Source: Leptobrachium leishanense
Taxonomy: Eukaryota > Chordata > Amphibia > Anura > Megophryidae
Direction of reading: 5' to 3'
Assembly (NCBI GenBank): GCA_009667805.1
Contig: CM019063.1
Span: forward strand, 89,989,877-90,053,876
Length of the DNA stretch: 64,000 nucleotides
Shown: piece by piece, positions 9,587 through 19,859 of the stretch
How the letters are laid out: every line of letters starts with the position of its first letter
Numbering within the stretch: position 1 is the first letter of the stretch
Notes under the pieces: generated by a model
Told to the model about the DNA's origin: nothing
What the model saw: the letters and a program-made list of their open reading frames with translations, nothing else
Databases searched by the model: none
Program-made: the position numbers and the translations under genes

Positions 9587-10134
9587 CAGGGTTATTCAAA
9601 GAGATCCGAATGGCTCCCGAAAGGGAACCGAATGCTGAAATTCAGCGTTCGTTTACCTTTCTTGGCCATTCGGCTATCCAGAGAACAGGCAATTCGCCAA
9701 ATCCTGGCGAATTGCCTGCAAATACGGTGCCTGTTTGAGGGCAGTGAATTCCCATAAAAAAGCACTGCTTCAGCTATTCAGAGAGCACAAACCAGCAGTG
9801 AAAGTGAATGCCCTGTCATTCGGTTGCTTCATGCGGCAGATTTATTCAGGCGAATCCCATAGGCTTCAATGTTAAAAATATTCCCGTTTTAATTCAATAT
9901 TTAATAAACTGTTGATTATAATATTCTGCAGTAAAGAGTCTCTTTATGAAGGGCGGAGCTGTGAGTGGATGAGTGTGGACGTGTTTCTGTGGAGCTCTCT
10001 GATGACCTGGCCTTTTTCTGATGACCTGGGGGGGCAAGGAATAACCTAAGGGGGGCAATTGCCCCCCTTGTCCCCCTGTAGAGACGCCTATGGTTACCTT
10101 TCTCAAGCAATTCGGATCTCTTTGAATTACCCTG
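9587..10134 (-). mobile_element. Family A, rearranged copy with two like ends
   Basis: The left 360 bp is family A reversed, starting at its right terminus (CAGGGTTATTCAAAGAG, GATCCGAATGGC) and running to 'ctgcagtaaagagtctcttt'. Then comes unrelated sequence with a 'ggggggcaattgcccccc' palindrome (10013-10091), and the element closes with a 43-bp plus-oriented piece of the same right terminus (10092-10134). So both ends derive from one terminus, giving a foldback-like composite. Confidence 0.7.
10013..10091. repeat. G-rich palindromic module ending gtagagacgcctatgg (copy 1)
   Basis: Ends '...ccccctgtagagacgcctatgg' exactly where a family A fragment starts. A second copy ends identically at 10718. 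It is probably the terminus of another DNA transposon; family not recognised. Confidence 0.6.
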
Positions 10135-10393
10135 CATATTTTCGAAAAGAAAAGAAACCCTTTAGATTCTAACTTCCATAATAACCCCTAAAATGTCATA
10201 AACCCAGGGAAATGTAAACATGAAATGAATACACTGCGGCATGTAGCCTACCCATTAACCTCTAAAATGTCATAAATCAAGTAAAAAATAAAATGTATAC
10301 TGTGAGGGATGAAGCCTACTCATTAACCCTTAATATACAACTAAATCAAAGCAAAAACGAATGTAATACACAATGTAATGTATAGTCGGAACA

Positions 10394-10560
10394 TTATCCA
10401 CTTCACTGCTGAGCCATTTCAACCCTGTGAAAATGTTTACGTTTATGTGCATGTTTTTATTTAATGTTTTATAACTTTTACTTTACACTGAATATGGTCA
10501 TGTTGGAAATCATTGGAAAGGCCAGAATCTGCCCTTTCCAATGACACCCAGATTTCTTTC
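10394..10560 (-). repeat. Degenerate family G remnant
   Basis: Shares 'cttcactgctgagccattt', 'tggtcatgtt' and an 'ttggaaaggccag..ctttccaa' hairpin with the family G copies at 34312-34557 and 61622-62237. No intact ends. Confidence 0.5.
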
Positions 10561-10619
10561 ATAACTTTCATATACGATGCAAAGGGACGGAGATACAGCG
10601 GTCCGAAAAGTATGGGAAG

Positions 10620-10718
10620 CTGGATGCTTATTTCTGGCGGGGGGGGGGCACATGGGGGCTCAAGGAATGACCTTGGGGAGAAATTTCCCCCCTTGCCCCC
10701 CTGTAGAGACGCCTATGG
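10620..10718. repeat. G-rich palindromic module (copy 2)
   Basis: Same module and same abrupt 'gacgcctatgg' end as at 10013-10091, again abutting a family A fragment. Confidence 0.6.
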
Positions 10719-11246
10719 GCGAATCCCATAGGCTTCAATGTTAAAAATATTCCCGTTTTAATGCAATATCTAATAAACCGTTGATTATAATATTCTGCAG
10801 TAAAAAGTCTCTTTATGTATAGATTTTTTTAGGATCTTTTAGGCATTTTTCGGGATTTTTTGAGAAAAACTTTTTTGTTTGTTTTTTTAAATCGTTTTTT
10901 TCTTTTTTTCTGTAACAGCCCTTTTATTATCATTCATTGGACCTTATATGTAAATTTCGTTCTGTAGTTTCTTTGCAAACAGCGTTTCACTTTACAAACA
11001 TTCAAGTGTACTGTTTTTTTTTTTCACTCCATTCGTCTGCGGTGTTTTTTCAGGAGCTGTTCTGCGCTGTGATCGGCGGCTGCTTGGGTTTCTCCGGCGT
11101 ATTTAGCGGGGTTAAACCAGATGTTTTTGCTGTTTTCGGTATGTGTTCGTCAGGTTTTGTGGTGAGTGTTTGGCAGGTTTGCGGCGGCTTTTCTCTGCAC
11201 TACGATGGCCCTGCGGTGACATTTCGATTCTCTTTGAATAACCCTG
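10719..11246 (-). mobile_element. Family A, truncated copy
   Basis: Minus orientation, lacks the terminal ~360 bp on its left side and ends normally with 'ctctttgaataaccctg' at 11246. Confidence 0.75.
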
Positions 11247-11318
11247 TATGTGGGTAATGAAAAGTTATTTTCTATAAAATCATTGGTTCCCGCCAGTGAT
11301 TTTATGGAAAATCACTAG
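11247..11318. repeat. Short palindrome between two family A copies
   Basis: 'ttttctataaaatcattgg' and 'ccagtgattttatggaaaa' form an imperfect hairpin. A better copy lies at 50096-50152. Here it fills the 72 bp separating two oppositely oriented family A elements. Confidence 0.6.
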
Positions 11319-12290
11319 CAGGGTTATTCAAAGAGAATCGAAAAGCCACTGCACGTTTGGTGACTTTTCGTTCTCTTCAATTCGGTGCGATTTGGTGATC
11401 CCATTACCCTGCGGTGTATTCAGCAAGCACCACAGGGCCGCCGAAATGCAGGGAAAAGCCGCCGCAAACCCGACGAACACTAACTGCAAAACCCCGCGAA
11501 CGCACACCGAAACCCGCAAAAACATCTGGAATAACCCACTGAAAACACCGGAAAAACCCAAGTAGGAGCCGATCACACGCAGCGCAGCCGCCGGAAAAAG
11601 CCGACACCACAGACGAATGCAGTGAATAAATTAGGCTAGGGTCAGACTAACGCATTTTTCACGTTGTCCGTGAAAATGTGCGTTCGAAGAATGGACGTAT
11701 TTTTTCACGGAATACGCAATAGCGGTCATACTATGCGCAGTTTCATCCGTGATTTTGTACGGATCATCAATAAAACACTTCTTGCATCTGGACGTTATGT
11801 TAGCCGGACATTAGCAGCGTCTGATGTCTCCAATTCACGCACACACGCCGCTAGCGGCGCAGCGCACTCTGACGTCAGTACTAGTGGTTTAACGTTCTCG
11901 AAAAAATGCGTTCATTTTCCACTTGCGTTGCGCAGCCGGACTTTTGTGCGACCGTACATCGTATATTGGCCGTCATTGCCCGGCATCTGCTGCTAGTGCG
12001 GCCGTGATTAAGTGCGCCAGAACGCGCGTTCGCACTGCCTCAGTCTGACCCTAGCCTTAGGGAAACAGTACGCTTCAATGTTTGAAAAGTGAATCGCTGT
12101 TTGCAAAGAAACTACTGAGCGAAAATGTCTGAAATTCACTTATGAGGTCCAATGAATGATAATAAAAAGGGCTGTTACAGAAAAAAGAAGAAAAGTTTAA
12201 AAAAAAATTGGAAATTTTCTTTTAAAAAAAGAAATCCCAAAAAATGCTTAAAATATCCTAAAAAATCTATAAATACAGAGACTCTTTTTT
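11319..12290 (+). mobile_element. Family A, 3'-truncated, interrupted by family B
   Basis: Starts with CAGGGTTATTCAAAGAG. It matches other copies up to the 'gtgaataaatta' block, where a family B element is inserted. It resumes at 12060 and is lost after 'aaatacagagactctt' near 12290. Confidence 0.75.
11634..12056 (+). mobile_element. Family B transposon (GGCTAGGGTCAGAC ends)
   Basis: 423 bp between GGCTAGGGTCAGAC and its complement, flanked by TTA at 11631-11633 and 12057-12059. The host family A sequence 'gaataaatta' continues across the site. The interior is CpG-rich with Fok-like inverted blocks ('gcgttcgaa', 'tgcgttcatttt') and no coding capacity. Because the ends can also be read as TAAGG...CCTTA, the duplication could be TTA or just TA. 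Confidence 0.85.
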
Positions 12291-12578
12291 GGAGTATAAA
12301 AAAAGTAGGTATTTATTTGAATAAAAATACCGCTTGCGCTCGACACGTTTTGTCTAATAGACCTCTTCAGGAGCAATATGCAGGCAGTTAACACATGTCT
12401 CGATAAAAAACAATGCCTAAAAACAAATTTTACAATGTCAATATATAGCCCTCATGATTAAACAATTAGTGCCCTCTAATTACTACATCATCCCTCCCCT
12501 TGAAACACATGTCCCTCGTTGTGTAACCATAATTTCTCTACCACCTCAAACATGGCGCCGCTGTATATCCCCATCCCA
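12291..12578 (-). mobile_element. Hammerhead-bearing retroelement fragment
   Basis: This stretch lies between the broken end of family A and a hAT-like terminus. It contains the second hammerhead motif (12338-12374) and resembles the other two loci only around that motif. No arms or coding seen. Confidence 0.45.
12338..12374 (-). ncRNA. Hammerhead ribozyme motif, locus 2
   Basis: Minus strand: stem I GCUC (12374-12371) with GAGC (12341-12338); core CUGAAGA (12370-12364), matching CUGANGA; stem II GUCU/AGAC with an AUU loop (12362-12352); then AAAA where GAAA is required (12351-12348); then ACGUGUC with cleavage triplet GUC at 12344-12342. One essential core base is mutated (G to A before AAA), so this copy is probably inactive, but the fold is unmistakable. 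Confidence 0.65.
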
Positions 12579-13034
12579 GGGACGTGCAGTCAGGGGTGGC
12601 AGGGGAGGGAGTGCCTCCCCTGCCATTCTAGTAAATTAATGTGCTGATAGTGCTCTAATGGCATGTATGTTTATTTAATCTGTAAATAAAATGTTATTCA
12701 TTGAAAAAAGTTCTCATACTCACCTCTCCACGCTCCCTTGCTGTGCTTCCTCTGTCCTCCACTCCCCCCCCCCGGTACTTTCAGTTTGTTGGTTGGTGTG
12801 TGTGTGTGTGTGTGATTCACTACACAGACAGCAGGGGCAGCACTGAGCCAGCATAGCCTACGCAATTTACGCAGCTGAACGCTACGCTAATTGCGTAGCT
12901 CAAGCTGACTTCCTGGTTCTACTCTCTTCAGTGCCTCCAGAAGCACTGAGAGCAATTGAAAGCTTGAGCCAATGGGAAAGCTCCATTGGTCTCAAGCAAT
13001 TCTTTTTTGTAAAAAAAAAAAACATGGGAGGCAC

Positions 13035-14210
13035 ATTTCCAGACGAAACAGTGGACTCAGAGAGGCATAACTCACCTTCATCACCTCTTTGAGCCTCACG
13101 CCATTCTGACCTTCCAAACGATACAGCAGAAATACCAAGTGCAGAATTCAATGTCTTACATGCAACTACACTCGTATATGAAATCGAATGGAGGGTACAC
13201 TGGGCTCAGTGCACACCTACCACTCCTCTCCGAAACTGAACTGTTCTGCCTTGACCCGCATACAAAGACTAAAACCCTCTCAATGTTTTATCGTCTGTTG
13301 AACACCCCGACTAAAGCGACGACCTGAAAATTTCAACACACCTGGGAGAAAGATCTGGGAACGAAATACACACCTACACAATGGGCGCAAGCACACCAGT
13401 TTGCGGACGGCGCCTCAAAATGTTCCACGCTTTTGGAAACCCAAAGGAAAGTGTTGTACTGCTGGTACCTCACGCCGAACAGGGTCCATAGGATCTCACC
13501 GTGGGCCTCGGAAGCTTGCTGGAGATGCTCGGAGGCAGTGGGTACCGCTGGTCATGTTTGGTGGACTTGCCCAAAAGTGTCTACACTGTGGAAAGACATC
13601 TCACTATTGGCTACGGAGGTTCTGGGTCGAAGTATCCCTTGCTCGCCAGAGGTACTACTGCGCGGAATGATACACCTCCCAAGGAAACATTCAAAAATGC
13701 TATTTATCATTGTATCCACGACTATGCTATTATTGGCTGGGAACTGGAAGTCGGATAAGGTTCCAACGTGTCGTCAGATAACTCAACTGCTGGATCAGTA
13801 TCGACATTTTGACGCTGTTTCTTCATACTCAAATATGACCCGACCCTCTAAATCTGATCCATGGTCGATATGGGACACGCACAAAATCTACCAATCGTGC
13901 ACAAGATCGAGTACCGACATCCCCCCGTCGAATCCGCTGCCGAATGATGCATAGAAATAATAAGATTTATTAGATTGCACGAGAAATGTTTGTTATGCGC
14001 ATGATGTTAGGTGTCTCTGGTGTCCTTTTGCCCCCCCTCCCCCCTTTTTTTTTTCTTTTTCTGCTTTCAATTAATGAACAAACGAACTACACTTATTGAT
14101 GCAAATGTTAATTATAAATGAGAATAAGCGAAATCAGGAGTCTCACTCCTCTTGCAGATGTTGTTAAAGATTTATGCTTGAAATCTCAATAAAAATATTT
14201 GTCAAAAAAA
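13035..14210 (+). mobile_element. 5'-truncated L1 insertion with poly(A) and target duplication
   Basis: The string ACATGGGAGGCA, preceded by an A-run, occurs at both borders (about 13021-13033 and 14213-14224). Between them are the last ~820 bp of ORF2, a ~260-bp 3' UTR and an AATAAA signal ('ctcaataaaaatatttg') before the A-tail. This is a classic target-primed L1 insertion. Confidence 0.85.
13139..13954 (+). pseudogene. L1-clade ORF2 C-terminus
   Basis: Starts [14 protein letters not shown] (about 13145), is broken by stop and shift near 13326, and continues from 13330 as [34 protein letters not shown], then [18 protein letters not shown] and PSPEVLL-type residues, ending with a stop at 13952-13954. 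The L-Y-x-W-Y-L-T-P-x-R segment and C-W-R-C-(n)-G-x-x-x-H-x-W-W-x-C zinc-knuckle-like motif define the L1 ORF2 C-terminus. The last 170 codons are open, so this insertion is younger than the L1 at 1.9-9 kb. Endonuclease and RT are missing through 5' truncation. Confidence 0.85.
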
Positions 14211-14794
14211 AAACATGGGAGGCAGAGCTCCCCATGGATTGATTGACGCAGCACAGTCATGTGACTGTCCTCCTCAGTCGTGGGGGGGGCAGGCAGAGCT
14301 CAGCAATCAGCATGTGTGTAATAATGCCCTCTATTAGTCAGTATTGTAAGTGCATGCTCTTGGAAACTGTGTAAAAAAATGTGAACGCTACTTTATAAAT
14401 AGTGAACTTCTATTCTCCTATATAACTGTAGCGCTGCTTTAATAAACTGTATTCTGGTGAATTGCTGAAATAAAGAGACATTGTGGACTTTGCTGGACAA
14501 AACGAACTCCATGTCCCAGAGACCTTTGCAAGGGAAACAGGAAGGGTGTGTGCTGGCCAGGAAAGACATCAGCAGCCTCGTGCAAGGCATGGGCAGAGTG
14601 AGTGGAGCAGTGAAAGGTGGAGGCCGCACGTTGGAGCTGTCAGGGATCGCAACCACGCCGGAGTACAGACGCTGTCTTACTGGTGCTGGAGATCGAGACA
14701 GTAATCGTGTTGGGACCTATCTACGCAGCGCTGAGAGGTCTGGAGGACAAGCTGGTTCCGGCAGGACCCCGCGTTAGGAGGCCGCGCTGATCGA

Positions 14795-15469
14795 TTGGGC
14801 GTGCAGGCGGCGGATCGGTTGTTTCAGTTGCAGAGATTTGGCAAGCAGGGAGCAGATTCAGTGGCACGGAGTCCCAGTACACAGAACCCTTTGGTTTTGT
14901 CCCTCTTGTGTTCCTGGCAGGATAACGATCTGATATCCCTTCGAGCTCTCTCCGCCAAGTTACTCATGTTGTTCTGTTTGGTGGCATGTAAGCGCGTTAG
15001 TGATGTCCGCGCCCTGGACTTTGGGGCTCGATCTTTTGTGCCTGAAGGTGTGCGCTTCCGTGTTTCGCGCCGCACAAAAACTTCCCTGCGCTCTGTATTA
15101 TTTCCCGCTTTTCCTGCTGAGCCCCTACTGTGTCCCGTGCGTTGTCTCCGGGCCTACGAAGCTCGTACTGCCCCATTCCGCTCCCTAACCGACTCGCCCC
15201 AGTTCTTGTCCTTTTGCCCTCCTCACCGACCGGTTGTTTCGGCTACTCTGGCACGCTGGTTGCTATGGCTTATGGAGTTGGCAGGCGTTGACGTCACTGC
15301 TTTTGGGGCCCATTTGGTACGTAGTGCCGTGGCCTCCAGGGCGGTGTCCATGGGCTGCCGGCTTGAGGACATCATGCGAGCTGCAGATTGGTCTAGGGAG
15401 TCCACTTTTTGCACGTTCTACTTTAAGCCTATTGCGGCGATGTCTGATGCTGTCTTAGATCGGTGTTGA
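14795..15469 (+). CDS. DIRS-type tyrosine recombinase (C-terminal, open frame)
   Basis: 224 codons without a stop. Catalytic pattern: Arg67 in CKRVSDVRALD, His173-x-x-Arg176 in AHLVRS, Trp199 in AADWSRESTF and the nucleophile Tyr209 in FCTFYFKP. In between are LLCPVRCLRAYEARTAPFRS (111-130) and FCPPHRPVVSATLARWL (140-156), both typical of DIRS recombinases. It would catalyse strand exchange through a 3'-phosphotyrosine. The ATG is simply the first in frame; in DIRS elements this domain is usually part of a longer or overlapping ORF, so the N-terminus is probably missing. All five catalytic-type residues are retained, which is unusual among the coding remnants of this window. Function as a free protein is doubtful without the rest of the element. 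Confidence 0.8.
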   Translation: MGVQAADRLFQLQRFGKQGADSVARSPSTQNPLVLSLLCSWQDNDLISLRALSAKLLMLFCLVACKRVSDVRALDFGARSFVPEGVRFRVSRRTKTSLRSVLFPAFPAEPLLCPVRCLRAYEARTAPFRSLTDSPQFLSFCPPHRPVVSATLARWLLWLMELAGVDVTAFGAHLVRSAVASRAVSMGCRLEDIMRAADWSRESTFCTFYFKPIAAMSDAVLDRC

Positions 15470-15499
15470 ACTTGCAAATAGGAGCCTCCGAGTACATGC

Positions 15500-15573
15500 A
15501 TTAGAATTCTTAAATTTTCCTATTATCATGACGGAAAGTTTAAATTCTAATAATGACTCGGAGGCGAGTATTT
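15500..15573 (+). repeat. DIRS internal complementary block, 74 bp
   Basis: Exact reverse complement of 16052-16125, without a mismatch in 74 bases; starts ATTAGAATTCTTAAATTTTC. Confidence 0.9.
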
Positions 15574-16051
15574 CCCACCCTGTCCTGCACACACCCGCCT
15601 GTTGTATTAATTCACACATTGTTCATGGCGTAGTGTCTTTATTCACACACTTAGCGCTGCTGTCGGTGTGACTGCTTGTGTGGGTGTCTGTTAATGGACG
15701 TGCCGTGTTGGTGTATACACCCTGTTGCGGCTCCGCCTCTAATTCCATCTCCGTGTCCCTTCCTATCTTTCAGCGTCCTAAGTGAATTTACGCATTCTGG
15801 ATATGCCTGATGTCTTCGGATCTGCTTCCTGTTGATTGTTAAACTGGTCCGTCCTAGTTGGCTTTTGTTGCCGTGTCGCAGGCTCGGACGAGGAAGTGGA
15901 TGCTCCCGCAGTGCCTAATTGAACATGGGATTGGGGCGGGACAAGGACTATGGGAGGGCCTCCCTATGTTGGGGAGGGGTTGTTTTCTTCTGAAACGTTT
16001 TTTCCAAAAATTAACCCTTTGCTGCTGTGATTGCAATAAAGGGAGAGATGC

Positions 16052-16125
16052 AAATACTCGCCTCCGAGTCATTATTAGAATTTAAACTTTCCGTCATGAT
16101 AATAGGAAAATTTAAGAATTCTAAT
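16052..16125 (-). repeat. DIRS terminal inverted block, 74 bp
   Basis: Partner of 15500-15573; probably the right inverted terminal repeat, placing the element end near 16125. Confidence 0.85.
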
Positions 16126-16274
16126 ATATTGGCTAATTTTAAACATTTTATGCTGGGGGTTATTCATAGTATGTAAGTGGTTGAGTATTAGGGGTTAGGA
16201 CCAGGTTTAAAGGGACACATGGATAAGTCTTTCTTGCCCTGAAACATGTATTATTTATATGCTGCAGCAGGGAA

Positions 16275-16868
16275 GTCATTGTCACTCCTGTCACCTGGCC
16301 TTCCTTTTGGATCTATTAGATGCAGTGTAATGATTCTACATGCTGTTGGATGGCATTTATCATGCAAAGCCCATCAGCCTTAATATACTGTATGTGTGTA
16401 TATAAACATGGATTTTAATAATGGATTTTAAACAAGGATTTTAATAATGCAGGGGTGTGAGGGCTCTTCCCTGGATCCCTGGATGTGTTCATACTTATTC
16501 AAGCTTGTGAGGGCAGCGGATAGGTATGGCTCGGCACTCTGACTGGAAAAAAACTGTTCTATCCTGTACACAACCGCATTAGCGCTGGGTCTCAGCCCGG
16601 GTCTTAGCGTTTCCCTGGCGTGCGCCAAACCACCTTGTACACGGACTACTATGGACTAAGTGATTTGATATTTTTCGTCAGGCACTAAGGTTTAGCAACT
16701 CGGGCTCAATTTTTCCTTTAGTGATGGCGTCTTAGCTCACACAAGGTGATAGGGCCCTTAGCTTTTTTCAGTGGTATGATTTAGTGGTGAAAATTATTAG
16801 TGCCCCCCAGTTTTGACTGTCGTATCTTATGTGCCCCCCCTACATATTGTTCCTAGAGTCGCCACTGA
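16275..16868 (+). repeat. 0.6-kb interspersed unit H, copy 1
   Basis: Closely matches 18622-19202, from 'cagcaggga' through 'gcattagcgctgggtctcag' to 'attgttcctagag'. The right end 'gtcgccactg' resembles a hAT-type terminus (CAGTGGCG). No coding pattern. A family A fragment begins immediately after. Confidence 0.7.
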
Positions 16869-18621
16869 AGATAACGAACGCTGAAAATCAGCGTTCGGTT
16901 ACCTTTCTTGGACATTTGACTATCCAGAGAGCAGGCAATTCGCCAAATCCTGGCGAATTGCCTGCACATACGGTGTCTGTTTGGTGCCTGTTGGAGGGCA
17001 GTGAAATCCCCATAAAAAAACACTGCTTCGGCTAATCAGAGAACACAAACCAGCAGTGAAAGGTTGCCGAATTGCCCTGCCATTTGGTTGTTTCATGCGG
17101 CAGATTTATTCAGGCGAATCCCATAAACTTCAATGTTAAATATATTCCCGTTTTAATTCAATATCTAATAAACCGTTGATTATAATATTCTGCAGTAAAG
17201 AGTCTATTTATAGATTTTTTTAGGATATTTTAAGCATTTTTCTGGATTTTTTTTTAAAAAAGTCAGATATTTTTTTTTAAACCACTTGGCTGCTATGGAT
17301 GCGCTCAGCGCGTCCAGGCCCAGTGGTTCTCCTGTGCTATGGACGCGCTGAGCGCGTCCATGCACAGGAGGCAGCAATCCGCCGGATTCCGCCGGATTGC
17401 TGCGCCCCCCCTGTGTGGGCTGACATCTTGGATGTCAGCCCAGCACTCGGGACCCCGAGCAATTAGATGTCATTGCGGCGGCGCGATGACATCTAATTCA
17501 GGCGGCCCCCCCGCATGTGCGGAGGAGGCGCCTGAAAGGGAGGGGGGGAGGTCCTTCGGACCTCTCTCCCTCCCGATCGCCGGGGAGCAGGAGGTTAATC
17601 CAGGCACCGTTTGAAAGGGCACAGCCTGCCCTTCCAAACGTTGGCTGTCATTAACCCCTGGGGAGCCGGATCACGAATCGGCGCTGAAAAGCGCCGGTTC
17701 GTGATCCTTTCCCGGAGCTGGCCGACATCTTGGATGTTGGCCAAGCCTCCGGGAACTCCCCCTGAGGACTGGCGTCATCATGCATTGCACGATGACGCCA
17801 GTCCTGGAGTTAACCCCTAGCTGCCACCAATGGTGGAGATAGGGGGTTTCAATGAACCCCCTATCTCCCGATCCATGGCAGCTAGGGGTTAATATTTGAT
17901 ATCGTTGGATCGGCCAGAGCATGGCCTTTCCAATGATATCAAACATGATAATGAAAAAGTTTTAAAAAATATTAAATAAAAATAAACAAGTTTTTTTTTG
18001 TTTTTGTTTTGTTAATGCAGCAATATTGTTCCCATTTCAATTATAATGTGAACAATAATGCTGCACTAACGATTTTTGTATGCGGAGCGTTTGTTAAAAA
18101 TAGCGACATTTTCCCCCCAAAAAAATGTAACGAGACCCCATTTCTAATTTTTTTAACAAGTGCACCCCATACAAAATATAACCGCAAACGATCACATGTT
18201 AAAATGTGAAAAAAAACCACTTTACACATAATAATTTATTGAAAATTCTAATTTTATTGCATTTTTTGTTATAATATACAGACATGACATAACGTATACA
18301 TATAGTAATGACATATTATGAATCTGTGGAGTCTGCCGGAAAGAACGATATATAATATGTCTGGGTCATATATCAAAATATGGCTACAAAACGCGGTTAA
18401 ACAAGAGGAGCGAAAGCGGTAAAAATGACCTCAGCACAGAGGTGTGAAAAGCCTCAGCAGCGAAAAGGTTAAGTTTACTTATTTTTTCTGTAACAGCCCT
18501 TTTTATTATCACTCCCTGGACCTCATATGTAAATTTCAGACATTTTCGCTCAGTAGTTTCTTTGCAAACAGCGTTTCACTTTTCAAACACTCAAGCAAAC
18601 TATTTTCCTAATTTATTCAGC
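16869..18621 (-). mobile_element. Family A, truncated both ends, carrying family G
   Basis: Minus-strand family A from the 'gaacgctgaaaatcagcgttc' hairpin to 'aatttattcag'. The 1.2-kb family G element is inserted at a TTAA. Sequence on both sides of the TTAA joins as in uninterrupted copies. Confidence 0.8.
17281..18469 (+). mobile_element. Family G hairpin-chain element (TTAA-flanked), copy 1
   Basis: Flanked by TTAA at 17277-17280 and 18470-18473; ends read CCACTTGGCTGC and GCAGCGAAAAGG. The left 660 bp is a head-to-tail series of about ten hairpins, e.g. 'ttagatgtcat..atgacatctaa', 'gatcacgaa..ttcgtgatc' and 'gatagggggtt..aaccccctatc'. The right 500 bp is AT-rich, with 'caatattgttcccatttcaa' and 'gaacgatatataatatgtct' blocks common to all copies. 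No ORF. The TTAA target and CC-start suggest a piggyBac-type MITE, but no autonomous partner is visible. Confidence 0.8.
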
Positions 18622-19202
18622 AGGGATATTATTGTCGCTTACCTGGCCTTCATTTTGGATCTATTAAATGCAGTGTAATGATTCTACATGCTGTTGGGTG
18701 GCATTTATCATGCAATGCCCATCAGCCTTAATTAATATATGTGTGCATATAAACATGGATAATACGGCCACCTTGGAGGATTTTAATAATGCAGGGTGCG
18801 AGGTAATTCAATGGATGTGTTCATATTCAGCTTGTGAGGGCGGGGGATAGGTATGTCCCGGCACTCTGCACTGAAAAAAAACAGTTCTATCCTGCACACA
18901 AACGCATTAGCGCTGGGTCTCAGCCCGTCTGGGTCTCTTAGCGTTTTCCTAGTGTGCGCCAAACGACCTTGTACACGAACTACCGTGGACAAGGTGATCT
19001 GTTAGTTGGTCGTCAGGCACTAACTTTTTGCGACTCGTGTTAAATTTTTCCTTTAGCGATGGTGTTTTAGCTCACACCAGGTGATAGGGCCCTTAGTTTT
19101 TTTCAGTGGTATGATTTAGTGGCAAAATTATTAGTGCCCCCTCAGTTTTGACTGTGGTATCTTATGTACCCCCCCTAAATATTGTTCCTAGAGTTCCCAC
19201 TG
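18622..19202 (+). repeat. 0.6-kb interspersed unit H, copy 2
   Basis: Second copy of 16275-16868; flanked left by minus-strand and right by plus-strand family A fragments. Confidence 0.7.
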
Positions 19203-19478
19203 GATTCGCCTGAATAAACCTGTCGAATGAAACCACCGAACAGCAGGGCATTTCGGGAATCTTTCACTGCTGGTTTTTGTTCTCTGAATAGACGAAGCAT
19301 TGTTCACTATGGGGATTTCACTGCCCTCGAACAGGCACCGTATGTGCAGGCAATTCACCAAGATTTGGCGAACTGCCTGCTCTCTGAATAGCCGAATGGC
19401 CAGGAAAGGTAACCGTACGCTGAATTTCACTGTTCGGTTACCTTTCGGCCACAATTCGGAGCTCTTTGAATAACCCTG
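19203..19478 (+). mobile_element. Family A, right-end fragment
   Basis: Last ~275 bp of the element, ending 'ctctttgaataaccctg' at 19478, then ATAG. Confidence 0.8.
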
Positions 19479-19859
19479 ATAGTAAATATACACAGAGGCA
19501 TCGCACTGTATATGTTTATGGTGGCTAAGCCCTTTTGACAGGCAGAGGGGTCCATCTATTGGACAAAAGGCGCTACTTCATTTACATTACAGCTACAGCT
19601 CCATGTTTCCATGAAGGAAAAACAGATGTAAAAGCTTTACAAAATAATTTCAACAAAATCGGCTGTGATGTCCAATGTGTTCAGGCTTTAGGGGCGGCAT
19701 CATGTTCTAGATCCCATTTGCAAATAAATTTCATTTCAATAAACGAAATTCTTTTGCATTGCTCAGGAATCAGATGAGAAAGAGTGCACTTGATATTGAG
19801 CACGGCTGGTGCTTTTGATAATCATGTAAATTTGATAATGCTAGTAAAGGGGTTTAATC
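19479..19859. other. No feature seen
   Basis: No recognised repeat or coding pattern. The phrase 'ggctgtgatgtccaatgtgtt' recurs at 50320-50340, so part of this may be an unrecognised repeat. Confidence 0.4.

Larger units (their letters stand above)
12579..14380 (+). mobile_element. hAT-like element, left end, with L1 inside
   Basis: Starts CAGGGACGTGCAGTCAGGGG, a terminus of the kind used by hAT elements, followed by a 'ggcaggggagggagtgcctcccctgcc' hairpin. I could not find the complementary right end, so the extent is uncertain. A TG microsatellite lies at about 12796-12814. The L1 at 13035-14210 is inserted in it. Confidence 0.4.
14390..16125 (+). mobile_element. DIRS-like tyrosine-recombinase retrotransposon, 3' part
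   Basis: Contains a tyrosine recombinase frame (14795-15469), then two exact inverted 74-bp blocks (15500-15573 and 16052-16125). DIRS elements lack an integrase, use a tyrosine recombinase to insert a circular DNA intermediate, and end in an internal complementary region plus an inverted terminal repeat; this order fits. The RT/RNase H half and the left terminus are absent. The left boundary (about 14390) is approximate. The right boundary is set by the end of the inverted repeat. Confidence 0.8.

Noticed and set aside
14481..14777. 98-codon frame upstream of the DIRS recombinase as a separate gene
   Set aside because: No recognisable domain, overlapping alternative frame of similar quality; more likely linker or decayed DIRS sequence.
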